A DNA stretch of 64,000 nucleotides from Methylogaea oryzae (GTDB lineage Bacteria > Pseudomonadota > Gammaproteobacteria > Methylococcales > Methylococcaceae). Position 1 is the first letter of the stretch. Each line of letters starts with the position of its first letter. The position numbers were made by a program, and so were the translations under genes. The DNA is taken from assembly GCF_019669985.1 (NCBI RefSeq), contig NZ_AP019782.1, forward strand, positions 1 through 64,000, in the 5' to 3' direction. This document shows, piece after piece, positions 28,938 to 38,254 of the stretch. The notes beneath the pieces are model-generated. The model worked only from the letters and a program-made list of their open reading frames with translations. It did no database searches and was not told the origin of the DNA.

Positions 28938-30227
28938 CTAGCGGTTGTCCGCCCGGTAGACCGTCTCTCCCGCGAGCAGCGTCAAGCGCGCCGCCCCGCG
29001 CATTTCCTGTCCCCAGAATGGCGTATTGCGGCCTCGGCTGGCCCAGTGCGCCCCTTCCGCTTTCCATACCTGGTTCGCATCGAACACGCATACGTCCGCC
29101 GCATCGCCGACCGCCAGGCCGGCCCGCGGCAGGCCGAGGATACGCGCCGGGCCGGCGCTGAGGCGTTCCAGCGCGGCAGGCAGGCTCAACAGGCCGAGTT
29201 CCACCAGGCGCAAGGTGAGCGGCAACAGGGTTTCCAGCGCGGCCATGCCCGGTTCGGTGGAGAGGAAGGTGTCCAGCTTGGCGTCCGGTTCGTGGGGCTG
29301 GTGGTCGGAACACAGCGCGGCGATGGCTCCGCTGGCCACGGCCAGCCGCAGGGCGTCCCGGTCGGCGGCGGTGCGCAGCGGCGGAGAGACGTGGCAGCGG
29401 GCGTCGAAGCCGTCCACGTCGTCCTCGGTCAGGTGCAATTGGTGGATCGCCACGTCGCAGCTCACCGCCACGCCGCGGCTTTGCGCTTCGGCGATCATGG
29501 CGGCGGCGCGGCCGCAGCTCAGCTGGCCGAAGTGGGCGCGGGCGCCGGTTTGCTCGATGAGGGCCAGGGCCTGGGCCACCGCCACCGTTTCGGCCGATTC
29601 GGGAATGCCGGGCAGGCCCAGCCGCGTCGCCAAGCGTCCTTCGTGGACGCAGCCCTGTTCCTTCAGCCAGGGGTCTTCCGGCCGGATCATCACCAACAGG
29701 TCGTGGGTGGCGGCGTATTCCAGGGCGTGGCGCCACACCTGGCTGTTGGCCAAGGGTTGGTAGGCGTTGCCCACCGCCACGCAGCCGGCCGCCTTGAGCG
29801 CCGCCATGGCGCTCAGGTCCTTGCCGTTGAGTTCGCGGGTCAGCGCGCCGATGGGCAGCACCCGCGCCTTGCCGGCCTGTTCGGCCTTTTCCTGGATGAG
29901 GGTGCCGACGGCCGGCGTGTCGATCACCGGGCCGGTGTCCGGCGGGCAGCACAGGGTGGTGACGCCGGCCTTGGCGGCGGCGGCGGTTTCGCTGGCGATG
30001 GTGGCTTTGTGGGTGTGGCCCGGCTCGCGCAATCGTGCGCATAGGTCGATAAAGCCGGGACAGACCACCAGTCCGCCGGCGTCGACGGTCTCGTCCGCTT
30101 GGAAGCCGTCGGGAGCCTGGCCCACTGCGGCGACGCGGCCGTCGGCCAAGTACAGGTCGGCCACGGCGTCGACGCCGTTGGCTGGGTCGATCAGCCGTCC
30201 GCCGCGTATCAGGATGCGTCCGCTCAT
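28938..30227 (-). CDS. pyrX: Inactive dihydroorotase homologue (PyrC')
   Basis: The 429-residue protein has the amidohydrolase fold of class-I dihydroorotase, but the metal-binding H-x-H after the first strand is replaced: the usual GFIDxHxHxREPG reads [13 protein letters not shown]. In Pseudomonas-type systems such a non-catalytic PyrC' forms the scaffold of the aspartate transcarbamylase dodecamer. The active PyrC must be elsewhere. The ATG at 30227 overlaps the pyrB stop, fitting assembly with PyrB; an upstream ATG at 30248 would overlap pyrB more. Confidence 0.9.
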   Translation of the reverse strand: MSGRILIRGGRLIDPANGVDAVADLYLADGRVAAVGQAPDGFQADETVDAGGLVVCPGFIDLCARLREPGHTHKATIASETAAAAKAGVTTLCCPPDTGPVIDTPAVGTLIQEKAEQAGKARVLPIGALTRELNGKDLSAMAALKAAGCVAVGNAYQPLANSQVWRHALEYAATHDLLVMIRPEDPWLKEQGCVHEGRLATRLGLPGIPESAETVAVAQALALIEQTGARAHFGQLSCGRAAAMIAEAQSRGVAVSCDVAIHQLHLTEDDVDGFDARCHVSPPLRTAADRDALRLAVASGAIAALCSDHQPHEPDAKLDTFLSTEPGMAALETLLPLTLRLVELGLLSLPAALERLSAGPARILGLPRAGLAVGDAADVCVFDANQVWKAEGAHWASRGRNTPFWGQEMRGAARLTLLAGETVYRADNR

Positions 30228-31201
30228 GCGTGGCCTCCCGGCGTGCACATGGACAGCACCGCCATGCGCACGGCGATGCCGTGGTTGACCTGTTGCAGGA
30301 TCACCGAGCGGGGGCCGTCGGCCACCGCCGAGTCGATTTCCACGCCGCGGTTGATGGGGCCGGGGTGCATGACCATGGCGTCGGGCTTGGCGCGGGCCAG
30401 ACGCTGCTCGGTGAGGCCGAAGCAGCGGAAATATTCGCTCTCGCTGGGCAGGAAGGCGCTGTTCATGCGCTCCCGCTGCAGGCGCAGCATCACCACCACG
30501 TCCACGCCGTCCAGGCCGGCGTCCAAATCGGTGTAGGGCGCGACCCCGAGGCTTTCCACCTGGACCGGCAACAGCGTTTTCGGCGCCACCACGCGGATTT
30601 CGCCCGCGCCCAGGGTGTTGAGGGCGGCGATCTGCGAGCGGGCCACGCGGGAGTGGAGGATGTCGCCGACGATGGCGACCTTGAGTTTGCCGAAATCCGG
30701 CCCTTTGACGCGGCGGATGGTGAACATGTCCAGCATGGCCTGGGTGGGGTGGGCGTGGCGGCCGTCGCCGCCGTTGATGACGGACACGTGGGGCGCGCAG
30801 TGGCGGGCGATGAAGTGGGCCGCGCCGCTTTCCGCGTGGCGCACCACGAACAGGTCGACCTGCATGGCTTCCAGGTTGCGGATGGTGTCCAGCAGGGTTT
30901 CGCCCTTGGCGGTGGAGGAGGTGCGGATGTTGAGGTTGAGCACGTCCGCCGACAACCGCTTGGCGGCCAGCTCGAAGGTGGCCAGGGTGCGGGTGCTGTT
31001 CTCGAAGAACAGGTTCACCACGCTTTTGCCGCGCAGCAGCGGGACTTTTTTCACCGTCTGCTCGGTGACGCTGGTGAAGGATTCCGCCGTGTCCATGATG
31101 CGCACCAGCAGGTCGCGGCTGAGTCCTTCGATGGTGAGGAAGTGGCGCAGCCGGCCCTGGCTGTCCAGCTGCAAGTCTTGGGATAGCGAATGGTCTGCCA
31201 T
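30224..31201 (-). CDS. pyrB: Aspartate carbamoyltransferase catalytic chain
   Basis: PyrB joins carbamoyl phosphate and aspartate, the committed step of pyrimidine synthesis. The 325-residue protein has the carbamoyl-phosphate motif [19 protein letters not shown], the [16 protein letters not shown] active-site loop and the [13 protein letters not shown] aspartate-binding segment. No pyrI is present; the following pyrC' gene indicates the PyrB-PyrC' class of enzyme. Confidence 0.96.
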   Translation of the reverse strand: MADHSLSQDLQLDSQGRLRHFLTIEGLSRDLLVRIMDTAESFTSVTEQTVKKVPLLRGKSVVNLFFENSTRTLATFELAAKRLSADVLNLNIRTSSTAKGETLLDTIRNLEAMQVDLFVVRHAESGAAHFIARHCAPHVSVINGGDGRHAHPTQAMLDMFTIRRVKGPDFGKLKVAIVGDILHSRVARSQIAALNTLGAGEIRVVAPKTLLPVQVESLGVAPYTDLDAGLDGVDVVVMLRLQRERMNSAFLPSESEYFRCFGLTEQRLARAKPDAMVMHPGPINRGVEIDSAVADGPRSVILQQVNHGIAVRMAVLSMCTPGGHA

Positions 31202-31212
31202 GGCTGGTTTGC

Positions 31213-31725
31213 TTATGCTCCGGAAGCGGCCTCGCGCAGTTCCAAGCCCAAGGGCTCTGGACCGGTCAGTTTGATGCGTTGGCCCGGCGGCAGGGTCAGC
31301 CGCGCGCCGCAGCAATCGGGGCGGATGGGAATCTGCCGGCCGTCCCGCTCGATGAGCACGCCCAGCATCACGCTGGCCGGGCGGCCGTAGTCGAACACCT
31401 CGTTGAGGGCGGCGCGGATGGTGCGGCCGGTGTACAGCACGTCGTCGATGAGCAGGATGTCGCGGCCGTCCACGTCGAAGGGCAGGCTGCTGGGCGTCAC
31501 CTGCGGATGCATGCCGATTTGCGAGAAATCGTCGCGGTAAAAGCTGATGTTGAGCAGGCCCAGCGGGTCCTTCAGTCCCAGCCGCTCGTGCAGCTTTTGC
31601 GCGATCCACACCCCGCCGGTGAGGATGCCCACCATGGCGGGGTCGGCGAGGCCGCGCGCGGCGATTTCGCGGCGCAGTTCCGCTTCCAGCGTGTCCAGCA
31701 GTTGGTTGATATCGAGATCGGTCAC
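31213..31725 (-). CDS. pyrR: PyrR bifunctional regulator / UPRTase
   Basis: The 170-residue phosphoribosyltransferase-fold protein has the PRPP loop [20 protein letters not shown]. In many bacteria PyrR binds pyr mRNA to promote attenuation and can form UMP from uracil. The start is a GTG at 31725 overlapping the ruvX stop (GTGA). I saw no clear attenuator hairpin in the short gap between pyrR and pyrB, so its regulatory mode here is open. Confidence 0.93.
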   Translation of the reverse strand: MTDLDINQLLDTLEAELRREIAARGLADPAMVGILTGGVWIAQKLHERLGLKDPLGLLNISFYRDDFSQIGMHPQVTPSSLPFDVDGRDILLIDDVLYTGRTIRAALNEVFDYGRPASVMLGVLIERDGRQIPIRPDCCGARLTLPPGQRIKLTGPEPLGLELREAASGA

Positions 31726-32165
31726 AGGCTTAACCAGGTTTGGAGGATCAGTTGGGCGGCCAGCTCGTCCTTGGCCTGCAAATAAGTTTTGCGCCGCACT
31801 TTCAGGTCGTCGTACAGCATCTGCCGCGCGTCGAAAGTGGTCAGCGTTTCGTCCACCGTATGCACCGGCAGGCTGAAGCGTCCGTGCAACTGGCGGGAAA
31901 AGCGCAGCATGGCTTGGGTGATGGGGTTTTCCGAACCGTCCTGCTGGTAGGCGATGCCCACCACCAGGCCTTCCGGCCGCCAAGTAGCAATGAGACGGGC
32001 GATGGCTTCCCAATCGGGCTTATGGCCGACGACGCGAACGGTTTCCAGCGGGCTGGCCGTGCCGGTGACGCGCTGGCCCACCGCCACGCCGATGTGCTTG
32101 CTGCCGTAATCGAAACCTAAAAAAGTGCCTTCGGCCGCCGCAGGCCGCAGCGCCGCCTCAGGCAT
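31722..32165 (-). CDS. ruvX: RuvX/YqgF Holliday-junction resolvase-like nuclease
   Basis: The 147-residue RNase H-fold protein opens with the catalytic strand [16 protein letters not shown], has [13 protein letters not shown] and the closing [10 protein letters not shown] and [10 protein letters not shown] motifs with further acidic residues. YqgF is involved in 16S rRNA 5'-end processing and has junction nuclease activity in some species. The ATG at 32165 overlaps yqgE by 8 bases. Confidence 0.93.
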   Translation of the reverse strand: MPEAALRPAAAEGTFLGFDYGSKHIGVAVGQRVTGTASPLETVRVVGHKPDWEAIARLIATWRPEGLVVGIAYQQDGSENPITQAMLRFSRQLHGRFSLPVHTVDETLTTFDARQMLYDDLKVRRKTYLQAKDELAAQLILQTWLSL

Positions 32166-32721
32166 GCCCCGCCTGCGACGACAGCAGGGCGACGTCCACC
32201 CCCATGGCCGCCACGGCATCCTTCCAGCGCTGGTTGGTGGGGCGTTCGAACAGGATGCTGCGGTCGATGGGCGTGTTCAGCCAGGCGTTGCCGAGGATTT
32301 CCTTCTCCAGCTGGCCGCCGCTCCAGCCGGCATAACCCAGGGCGACCAACACGTGCCGAGGGCCTTCGCCTCTGGCGACCGCTTCCAAGATGTCACGGGA
32401 GGTGGTCAAGGCGATGTCGTCGGAAATGCGCATGCTCGACTCCCACTGGCCCGGCGGCTCGTGGATGACGAAGCCCCTTTCCGGGTGTACCGGGCCGCCG
32501 ATGAGCACCTGCATGCGGTTGACGGCGGGATTGTGGGACTCGATGTTCATCTGCGTCAGGATGTCGCCCAGGGTCAGGTCCGACGGCCGGTTGATGACGA
32601 TGCCCAGCGCCCCGTCCGCGTTGTGCTGGCACATGAAAGTGACGGTGCGGGTAAAAAACAGATCCTCCATGGCCGGCATGGCGATCAGGAATTGGTTGGC
32701 GAGGCTGTCGAATTCGGTCAT
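32158..32721 (-). CDS. yqgE: YqgE/AlgH family protein
   Basis: The 187-residue DUF179 protein has LANQFLIAMPAMEDLFFTRTV, ALGIVINRPSDLTLGDIL and ALGYAGWSGGQLEKEI. AlgH was first linked to alginate regulation in Pseudomonas but its mechanism is not established. Genetic linkage to ruvX is widespread, as here. Confidence 0.94.
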   Translation of the reverse strand: MTEFDSLANQFLIAMPAMEDLFFTRTVTFMCQHNADGALGIVINRPSDLTLGDILTQMNIESHNPAVNRMQVLIGGPVHPERGFVIHEPPGQWESSMRISDDIALTTSRDILEAVARGEGPRHVLVALGYAGWSGGQLEKEILGNAWLNTPIDRSILFERPTNQRWKDAVAAMGVDVALLSSQAGHA

Positions 32722-32765
32722 GGGGATAGTATGGGATTAGCGGGCGGTGCCTGCAAGGACGGGCG

Positions 32766-33659
32766 CTAAGGCCCCGTAGACAAATGCGAATCGCTGAAGA
32801 ACTTCCAGGTGCGGGTGATGACCAGCACGTCGGCTTCTTCGCGCAGGCCGGCGGGGAAGGGGGCGAAGGGGGCGGCCAGTTCGACGATGCGCTTGGCGGC
32901 GTCGTCCAGCACCACGTGGCCGGAGGACTGGCGGACCTTGATGCTGTGGATGGTGCCGTCCTTGTTGATGCCCACGCTCAGCAGCAGGCTGCCGGACAGG
33001 CTCTGGCGGCGGGCTTCGTCGGGGTAGTTGAGGTTGCCGACCCGTTCGATTTTGTCCTGCCAGGCTTTTTCGTAGGCGGCGGCGGCGTATTTATGGGCGC
33101 TGACCGAGTTGACGTAAAGAATCTTCGACTGCTTGGCGTATTGTTCCTGGGCCTGGACGAATTCGTTGCTGAATTCGCTGATCTGCCGCTGCACCGCCGC
33201 CAGGTCGATGCTTTGCGGCGCTTCGTTGCGGCGGCGCTTGTCCTTGGCCGGCGCGGCGGCGATTTTATGGTGGGCGGACTTGGATTGGGTCAGCAGCGGC
33301 TGCTGCTGGCTGGGGGCGGGTTGGTCGGTGTCCGCCTCGCCCGCTTGCGGCTGGCCGCCGGACGGCAGGGACGGCGCGGCTTCGACCTGGGGCGCCGCCT
33401 TGGTTTTTCCCTCGCCGCCGCCCACCTGGTTTTCCGGCGCCAGGTAATCGGCCTTTTTCGGCGCCTGCTTGGACGGCAGGTGGGACAGGGTGATTTCCAG
33501 CGGTTCCCGCTCGCGCGGGCGGTCCGGCGCGCTGAAGCTCACCCCCAGGATCACCACGGCGTGGAGCAGGGCGGCGAGGAACAGCGCCAGGCTGAGGCGG
33601 TCGGTCGAGCCTTCGCCCCAGGCCAGCACTTCAGCAGCGGTCGGTAAGCGCTTGTTCAA
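32766..33659 (-). CDS. tonB: TonB energy transducer
   Basis: TonB couples the proton-motive force of ExbBD to outer-membrane receptors. The 297-residue protein has a cytoplasmic start, a single membrane helix at about residues 22-42 (LSLALFLAALLHAVVILGVS), a charged Pro/Gln-rich periplasmic spacer, and a C-terminal TonB fold (NYPDEARRQSLSGSLLLSV and SIKVRQSSGHVVLDDAA). Its start overlaps the gshB 3' end by 29 bases. No exbBD is adjacent. Confidence 0.9.
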   Translation of the reverse strand: MNKRLPTAAEVLAWGEGSTDRLSLALFLAALLHAVVILGVSFSAPDRPREREPLEITLSHLPSKQAPKKADYLAPENQVGGGEGKTKAAPQVEAAPSLPSGGQPQAGEADTDQPAPSQQQPLLTQSKSAHHKIAAAPAKDKRRRNEAPQSIDLAAVQRQISEFSNEFVQAQEQYAKQSKILYVNSVSAHKYAAAAYEKAWQDKIERVGNLNYPDEARRQSLSGSLLLSVGINKDGTIHSIKVRQSSGHVVLDDAAKRIVELAAPFAPFPAGLREEADVLVITRTWKFFSDSHLSTGP

Positions 33660-34587
33660 TGTGATCCATCAATTGGCCGGCGATGTTGAGGCCGAACAGC
33701 TTGTCCAACTCCTGCACGCAGGTGGGGCTGGTGACGTTCACTTCGGTGAGGTAATCGCCGATCACGTCCAGGCCGACGAACACCAGGCCCCGCTCTTTCA
33801 ACGCCGGCCCCACCTGCTGGGCGATCCAGAAATCGCGGGCGGACAGCTTGCGGCCTTCGTAGCTGCCGCCGGCCGCCAGATTGCCGCGGCTTTCGCCGGC
33901 GGCGGGGATGCGCGCCAGGGCGTAGGGCACCGGTTCGCCGTTGATGACCAGGATGCGCTTGTCGCCGCTGACTATCTCCGGCAGGTAGCGCTGGCCCATG
34001 ACGAAACGGCTGTTGTGCTCCGTCATGGTTTCCAGGATCACGCTCAGGTTGGGGTCGTCCTCCCGCACGCGGAAGATGGACGCGCCGCCCATGCCGTCCA
34101 GGGGCTTCAACACCACTTCGCCCTGCTCCTTGAGGAACTCGCGGATGCGGGACGCCTCGCGCGCCACCAGGGTGGGGGCGCAGCACTGCGGGAACCAGGC
34201 GGTGAACAGTTTTTCGTTGGCGTCGCGCAGGGAGCGGGGTTTGTTGACCACGTACAGGCCGCGATTTTCCGCCGCCTCCAGCAGGTAGGTGGCGTAGATG
34301 TATTCCTGGTTGAAGGGCGGGTCCTTGCGCATCAGCACCACGTCCAGCTCGTCCAGGGCGGCGTCGGTTTCGTCCAGGAAACGGAACCAGCCTTGTTCGT
34401 TGCGCTCCACCTCCACCCGCCTTGAGCGGGCGTAAGCCCGGCCGTCGCGCAGGTACAGGTCGTTGAGCTCCATATAGTGCAGCTCCCAGCCGCGCGCCTG
34501 GGCTTCCAGCAGCATGGCGAAGGAGGTGTCCTTCTTGATGTTGATGCGTGAGATGGGGTCCATCACCACGCCCAGGCGGATCGTCAT
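33631..34587 (-). CDS. gshB: Glutathione synthetase
   Basis: GshB adds glycine to gamma-glutamylcysteine. The 318-residue ATP-grasp protein begins MTIRLGVVMDPISRINIKKD, has RKDPPFNQEYIYATYLLE, the ATP-grasp loop VVLKPLDGMGGASIFRV and the metal-binding ending GDYLTEVNVTSPTCVQEL. The ATG at 34587 matches the family start; the frame is open to 34620. It leads gshB-tonB-yqgE-ruvX-pyrR-pyrB-pyrC'. Confidence 0.96.
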   Translation of the reverse strand: MTIRLGVVMDPISRINIKKDTSFAMLLEAQARGWELHYMELNDLYLRDGRAYARSRRVEVERNEQGWFRFLDETDAALDELDVVLMRKDPPFNQEYIYATYLLEAAENRGLYVVNKPRSLRDANEKLFTAWFPQCCAPTLVAREASRIREFLKEQGEVVLKPLDGMGGASIFRVREDDPNLSVILETMTEHNSRFVMGQRYLPEIVSGDKRILVINGEPVPYALARIPAAGESRGNLAAGGSYEGRKLSARDFWIAQQVGPALKERGLVFVGLDVIGDYLTEVNVTSPTCVQELDKLFGLNIAGQLMDHIEQALTDRC

Positions 34588-34618
34588 GGGGATATCCGGG
34601 GCTTGTTGCGATGGGGGC

Positions 34619-34624
34619 ATTATA
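34619..34624 (-). promoter_or_regulatory. -10 element upstream of gshB
   Basis: A perfect TATAAT reads on the minus strand 31 bases before the gshB ATG. The -35 at the expected distance (CCTTTT) is poor, so the promoter may be activator-dependent. Confidence 0.4.
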
Positions 34625-34709
34625 CCCTTGGGCGGGGGCGGAAAAGGCGGGGATGTGCAGGGCGGAACGGGAAGCGGTTCCGCCGATTCGTGTCAGTCGT
34701 CTTCCGGCT

Positions 34710-34742
34710 CCCTCTCCCTACGGGAGAGGGTTGGGGTGAGGG
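34710..34742. repeat. Dispersed hairpin repeat (CCCTCTCCC family)
   Basis: CCCTCTCCC pairs with GGGAGAGGG around a 3-base loop (34710-34730) and is followed by TTGGGGTGAGGG. This composite is a common dispersed intergenic element in proteobacterial genomes. It lies between gshB and the end of the heme-binding-type gene and may act as a terminator or mRNA stabiliser. Confidence 0.6.
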
Positions 34743-34778
34743 AGTGCTAAGAAGGTCCAGGCCTTTTAATCCCCCGGC

Positions 34779-35213
34779 TCAGGTGCGCCAGGGATGGGCC
34801 GGCAAATCGGACAGTCCGATGGCTTCCGCGCCGGCTTTGGCGACGATGTGGTCGTTTTCCACCGAGCTGCCGCTCACGCCGATGGCCCCCACCAGGATGC
34901 CATCCTGGTTGACGATGGGCAGGCCGCCCGGGAAGGTGATCAAGCCGTCGTTGGAATGCTCGATGCCGTACAAGGGGCCGGCCGGCTGCGACAGCTGGCC
35001 GATCTGGCCGGTGGGCATGCCGAAGTAGCAGGCGGTCTTGGCCTTCTTGACGGCGATGTCGATGCTGCCCACCCAGGCGTCGTTCATGCGGGCGAAGGCT
35101 TTCAGGTTGGAACCGGAATCGACGATGGCGATGCACATCTGCGTGCCGGTTTCCTCGGCTTTCTTGATGGCGGCGGCGATGGCTTTTTGCGCTTCTTCGA
35201 AGGTGACGTGCAT
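34779..35213 (-). CDS. GlcG/HbpS family heme-binding protein
   Basis: The 144-residue protein has the GlcG/HbpS fold features: ALTFEEA-like opening [11 protein letters not shown] with A-A-A-I-KKAEE helix, [25 protein letters not shown] and [21 protein letters not shown]. Members bind heme or act in redox sensing; some are linked to glycolate or PQQ systems. An AAGGAG ribosome site 6 bases before the ATG at 35213 fixes the start. No signal peptide, so it should be cytoplasmic. Confidence 0.85.
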   Translation of the reverse strand: MHVTFEEAQKAIAAAIKKAEETGTQMCIAIVDSGSNLKAFARMNDAWVGSIDIAVKKAKTACYFGMPTGQIGQLSQPAGPLYGIEHSNDGLITFPGGLPIVNQDGILVGAIGVSGSSVENDHIVAKAGAEAIGLSDLPAHPWRT

Positions 35214-35312
35214 GGTTGGCTCCTTATGGGAAATCAAGAATGGGATGATTGTAGAGGCGGTAAGCGATCGCGCACCCTATCAATCGCGAACTCCGGCTTA
35301 TGCGCTGCGGTT

Positions 35313-35729
35313 TCATTTTGCGCAATCCCCCACCCGCCGCGCATTCATGGTCTGTTTCATGGTCTGCGTTTCCCCGTCCGACTGCATTTGCAGCTCGGTG
35401 CTGCCGGAGTAGCTGTCGCCGGAATAGGTCATGCGGCCTTGGCCGCGCATGTTGTCGCATTGCAGGGTCCAGGTGGCGGTGTTGCCTTGCAGGCTGTAGC
35501 CGGACACTTTGCAGTTGGCGTCGCCCGCGTCGGGCTGCACGGATTTTTCGCCTTGGGCCACGTCGGCGGCGGTGAAGCAGTGCTGCATGGTCATGGCGGG
35601 CATGGCCATGGGCAGGCCGGGCATTTCCGTTTGGCTGGTGATTTCCCACAGGCCGGGGCGCATATTGGGGCCGGCGGCTTGGGCGTTGGCGGCGCAGGCG
35701 AGCAGGGCGGCGAGGATCGGTCTTTTCAT
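35313..35729 (-). CDS. DUF3617 family periplasmic protein
   Basis: The 138-residue product has a signal peptide (MKRPILAALLACAANAQA, cleavage likely before AGP) and the DUF3617 layout RPGLWEITSQTEMPG, four cysteines (CFT, CKV, CDN, DCA) that can form two disulfides, and a final TMKQTMNARRVGDC. The function is unknown. It lies 27 bases behind moaB on the same strand. Confidence 0.85.
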   Translation of the reverse strand: MKRPILAALLACAANAQAAGPNMRPGLWEITSQTEMPGLPMAMPAMTMQHCFTAADVAQGEKSVQPDAGDANCKVSGYSLQGNTATWTLQCDNMRGQGRMTYSGDSYSGSTELQMQSDGETQTMKQTMNARRVGDCAK

Positions 35730-35756
35730 GGCGGCGTTCCTTCTGCTTGACGGGGA

Positions 35757-36278
35757 TTATTTTTCCAGCAAACGGGGCATCAGTTCGGCCAAGTTGCAGG
35801 GCCGGGTGCGGTAGTCCAGCTGGTCTTTGATGAGGTGGTCCCAGGCGGTGCAGCAGGCGCCGGTGGAGCCGGGGACGCAGAAAATATAGGTGCCGTTGGC
35901 GACGCCCGCCAGGGCGCGCGACTGGATGGTGGAGGTTTTGATGTCGTGGAAGGACACCGCGCGGAACACTTCGCCGAAGCCGTCCAGCTCCTTGTCCAGC
36001 AGCGGGCGCACCGCTTCCGGCGTGCCGTCGCGGCCGGTGACGCCGGTGCCGCCGGTGGTGATGACGACGCCCACGCCGTCGTCGGCGATCCAGCGCGAGA
36101 CGACGGCGCGCACTTGGTAAATGTCGTCCGGCACGATGCGTTTTTCCGCCAAGCGGTGGCCGGCGTCGATCAGGCGTTCCACCAGCGCTTTGCCGGAGGT
36201 GTCGTTGTCCTCGCTGCGGGTGTCCGACACGGTGAGGACGGCGATGGGTAGGGGAATGAAGCTGCGCGGTTCGGCCAT
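35757..36278 (-). CDS. moaB: Molybdenum cofactor biosynthesis protein MoaB
   Basis: The 173-residue protein is of the MoaB/MogA family that adenylylates molybdopterin. Motifs seen are [39 protein letters not shown] and the ending [18 protein letters not shown]. No other moa genes are near, so it is isolated from its pathway. Confidence 0.93.
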   Translation of the reverse strand: MAEPRSFIPLPIAVLTVSDTRSEDNDTSGKALVERLIDAGHRLAEKRIVPDDIYQVRAVVSRWIADDGVGVVITTGGTGVTGRDGTPEAVRPLLDKELDGFGEVFRAVSFHDIKTSTIQSRALAGVANGTYIFCVPGSTGACCTAWDHLIKDQLDYRTRPCNLAELMPRLLEK

Positions 36279-36342
36279 GGGGATTCGCCTGCGGTGGATG
36301 GAGCGACAGTGTACGCCCGCCGCCCGGCGGGAAAAAGCCGGT

Positions 36343-37515
36343 TCAGAAGCGCACCACCGCGTCCAGGCCCAGCAGCAGCTGGTCCGGCTCGTGGCCGCCG
36401 TCGAAGGGGTTGCGCTGGGCGTCGGCCCAGTCGTAGCGCACTTCCGGCCGCAGCATCAGCCAGCCGGTGGGCTTCCAATTGACGCCGCCGGTAAGGGCGA
36501 AATAACTGGCCGCCCCGTCCGTGTAGCGCACGCCGTCGTCGTCGCGGAACCACTCGCCGCGCAGGCCCACGCCCCAAGTATCCGCGACGTCGTAAGTGAG
36601 GTAGTGCACCACGGAATACCACTCGGCGTCCTGCTTGCCGATGGCGGCGTGCTGGAAGCCGCGGTCGTGTTGCAGCACATAGTGCAGCTTGGTGCCGAAG
36701 TCCTGGTGGAAAACGGCGGTGTAATAGCTGAGGTTGGAGGAGCGGGTGTCGTCCGTGGGGCCGTTGAGGATGGAAAAGCTGAAGCCGGTGGCCTTGTCGT
36801 CGCTGTTCCAGCTGGCGCCGCCCAGGTAGCTCCAGGCGCCCAGCTTGCGGTCGAAGTTGTCCGGGCCGGTGACGGCGCCGGTTTGCACGCTGACGTTGTC
36901 GTTGACCGCGTAACTGGATAGGAAACCGGTGGTGGTGAAGGGCGAGGACTTCATGCTGTAAGTGTGCGACATGAAGAAGTTGGGCCAGGACGGCACCGAT
37001 TCGTAGCCGATGATGCTGTAGAAATGGCCGATCTTGGTGGTGACGCCGTTGCCCCAAGGCGTGTAAACCTCCACATAGGCCTGCGGCAGGGCCAGGTCGT
37101 ACAGGCGCAGGTCGCGCTTGTCGATCAGGCCCATGTCCCAGTGTCCGGTGGCCTGGGTATAGGGCGTGTCGGTGCCGAACATGACGTCCATGCGGCCGCC
37201 GAAATCCCAATCGTCGCCTTTTTGCGTCTGCCGTTCCACGAACAGGTTGAGCTGGTACAGGTGGAATTCGTTGGAACGGTAGTTGAAGGACACCGGGCCG
37301 TTGTTGTGGCTGGCGGGGCTGTCGCTGTTGTAGGTGAAACCCGCCGCGGCCCAGCCGCCGGCGTTGAGGCCGAATCGATCCAGGCCGGTCCAGGCGGCGG
37401 CGTCCTTGCCGGTGAGGGATTCCAGCAGGCCCTGGGGCGGCGCATCGTCGGCGCTGGCGCTGCCGGCCGCGACGATCAATAACGTTGCGACTAGCCGCTG
37501 ACAAAGTCCGAACAC
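36343..37515 (-). CDS. Outer-membrane beta-barrel porin (BBP2/OmpL-like)
   Basis: The 390-residue protein has a signal peptide, then alternating amphipathic strands rich in aromatic and glycine residues and a terminal phenylalanine (LGLDAVVRF), as expected for an outer-membrane barrel. Blocks such as GGRMDVMFGTD, LPQAYVEVYTPWGNG, KIGHFYSIIGYE and GVGLRGEWFRDDDG recur in the partial porin at 62.7 kb, so the two are paralogues. The start is GTG at 37515 with AGGAGA 7 bases before it. It follows kdpE copy 1 by 28 bases and may be part of the nhaD-kdpDE unit. The solute is unknown. Confidence 0.82.
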   Translation of the reverse strand: MFGLCQRLVATLLIVAAGSASADDAPPQGLLESLTGKDAAAWTGLDRFGLNAGGWAAAGFTYNSDSPASHNNGPVSFNYRSNEFHLYQLNLFVERQTQKGDDWDFGGRMDVMFGTDTPYTQATGHWDMGLIDKRDLRLYDLALPQAYVEVYTPWGNGVTTKIGHFYSIIGYESVPSWPNFFMSHTYSMKSSPFTTTGFLSSYAVNDNVSVQTGAVTGPDNFDRKLGAWSYLGGASWNSDDKATGFSFSILNGPTDDTRSSNLSYYTAVFHQDFGTKLHYVLQHDRGFQHAAIGKQDAEWYSVVHYLTYDVADTWGVGLRGEWFRDDDGVRYTDGAASYFALTGGVNWKPTGWLMLRPEVRYDWADAQRNPFDGGHEPDQLLLGLDAVVRF

Positions 37516-37543
37516 AATGATTTCTCCTGACAGTGAGTGATGG

Positions 37544-38254
37544 TTAGGCGTTGCCGAAGTCGTTGCCGCAGCGAAGGCGATAGCCTACGCCAACTTCGGT
37601 GAGCAGATAGTGTGGTCGTGCGGGGTCGGCTTCCAGCTTGTGGCGCAGTTGCGCCATGTAGACTCTCACGTAGTGGGCATCGTGTACGTGGGATGGTCCC
37701 CACACCTCGCGGAGCAACTGCCGGTGGGTAACTACCAAGCCGGCATTGCGGATCAAGACAGCCAGCAAGCGGTATTCGATGCGGGACAGGCGTATCTCGC
37801 ATTCGGCCAGGCAGACCTTGCGTAGCGTGAGGTCCACCGTCAAGTCGTCTACCTGGAACAGCTCGCGGTTTGCCGTGTTTTTTGCGGCGCGCCGCAACAG
37901 GGCGCGCAGGCGCGCTTCCAGTTCGCCGGCGCTGAACGGTTTGCTCAGGTAATCGTCGGCGCCGGTATCCAACGCCCGTATTTTGTCGCCTTCCTGGGAG
38001 CGAGCCGACAAAATGATAATGGGCACTTCGGAATTTTTGCGTATCGCCCGAACCACCGCCACGCCGTCCATGTCCGGCAGCCCCAGGTCTAGAATCACCA
38101 CATCGGGGGGGCGGCTTTTGGCCTGGGCCAAGCCGTTGTCGCCGCTATTGGCTTCCGCCACTTGCCAGCCCAGGCCGCCCAGGCTGGTTCTGAGGACGCG
38201 CCGGGTTTGCGGATCGTCCTCGATGACCAACACCAAGGGTTCCTCGTCCGTCAT
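37544..38254 (-). CDS. kdpE: KdpE-family response regulator, copy 1
   Basis: The 236-residue OmpR-type regulator has a receiver domain with the acidic pocket IEDDP, phosphoacceptor D56 in ILDLGLPDMDG and the switch lysine in DDYLSKPFSAGEL, then a winged helix (THRQLLREVWGPSHVHDAHYVRVYM) with the KdpE-specific wing. It overlaps kdpD copy 1 by 4 bases. It is not adjacent to kdpFABC but to nhaD, so its regulon may be sodium or general cation export. Confidence 0.9.
   Translation of the reverse strand: MTDEEPLVLVIEDDPQTRRVLRTSLGGLGWQVAEANSGDNGLAQAKSRPPDVVILDLGLPDMDGVAVVRAIRKNSEVPIIILSARSQEGDKIRALDTGADDYLSKPFSAGELEARLRALLRRAAKNTANRELFQVDDLTVDLTLRKVCLAECEIRLSRIEYRLLAVLIRNAGLVVTHRQLLREVWGPSHVHDAHYVRVYMAQLRHKLEADPARPHYLLTEVGVGYRLRCGNDFGNA

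Noticed and set aside
34747-35136. Arg/His-rich frame overlapping the GlcG/HbpS gene
   Set aside because: It is a shifted-frame shadow of the well-supported gene at 34779-35213.
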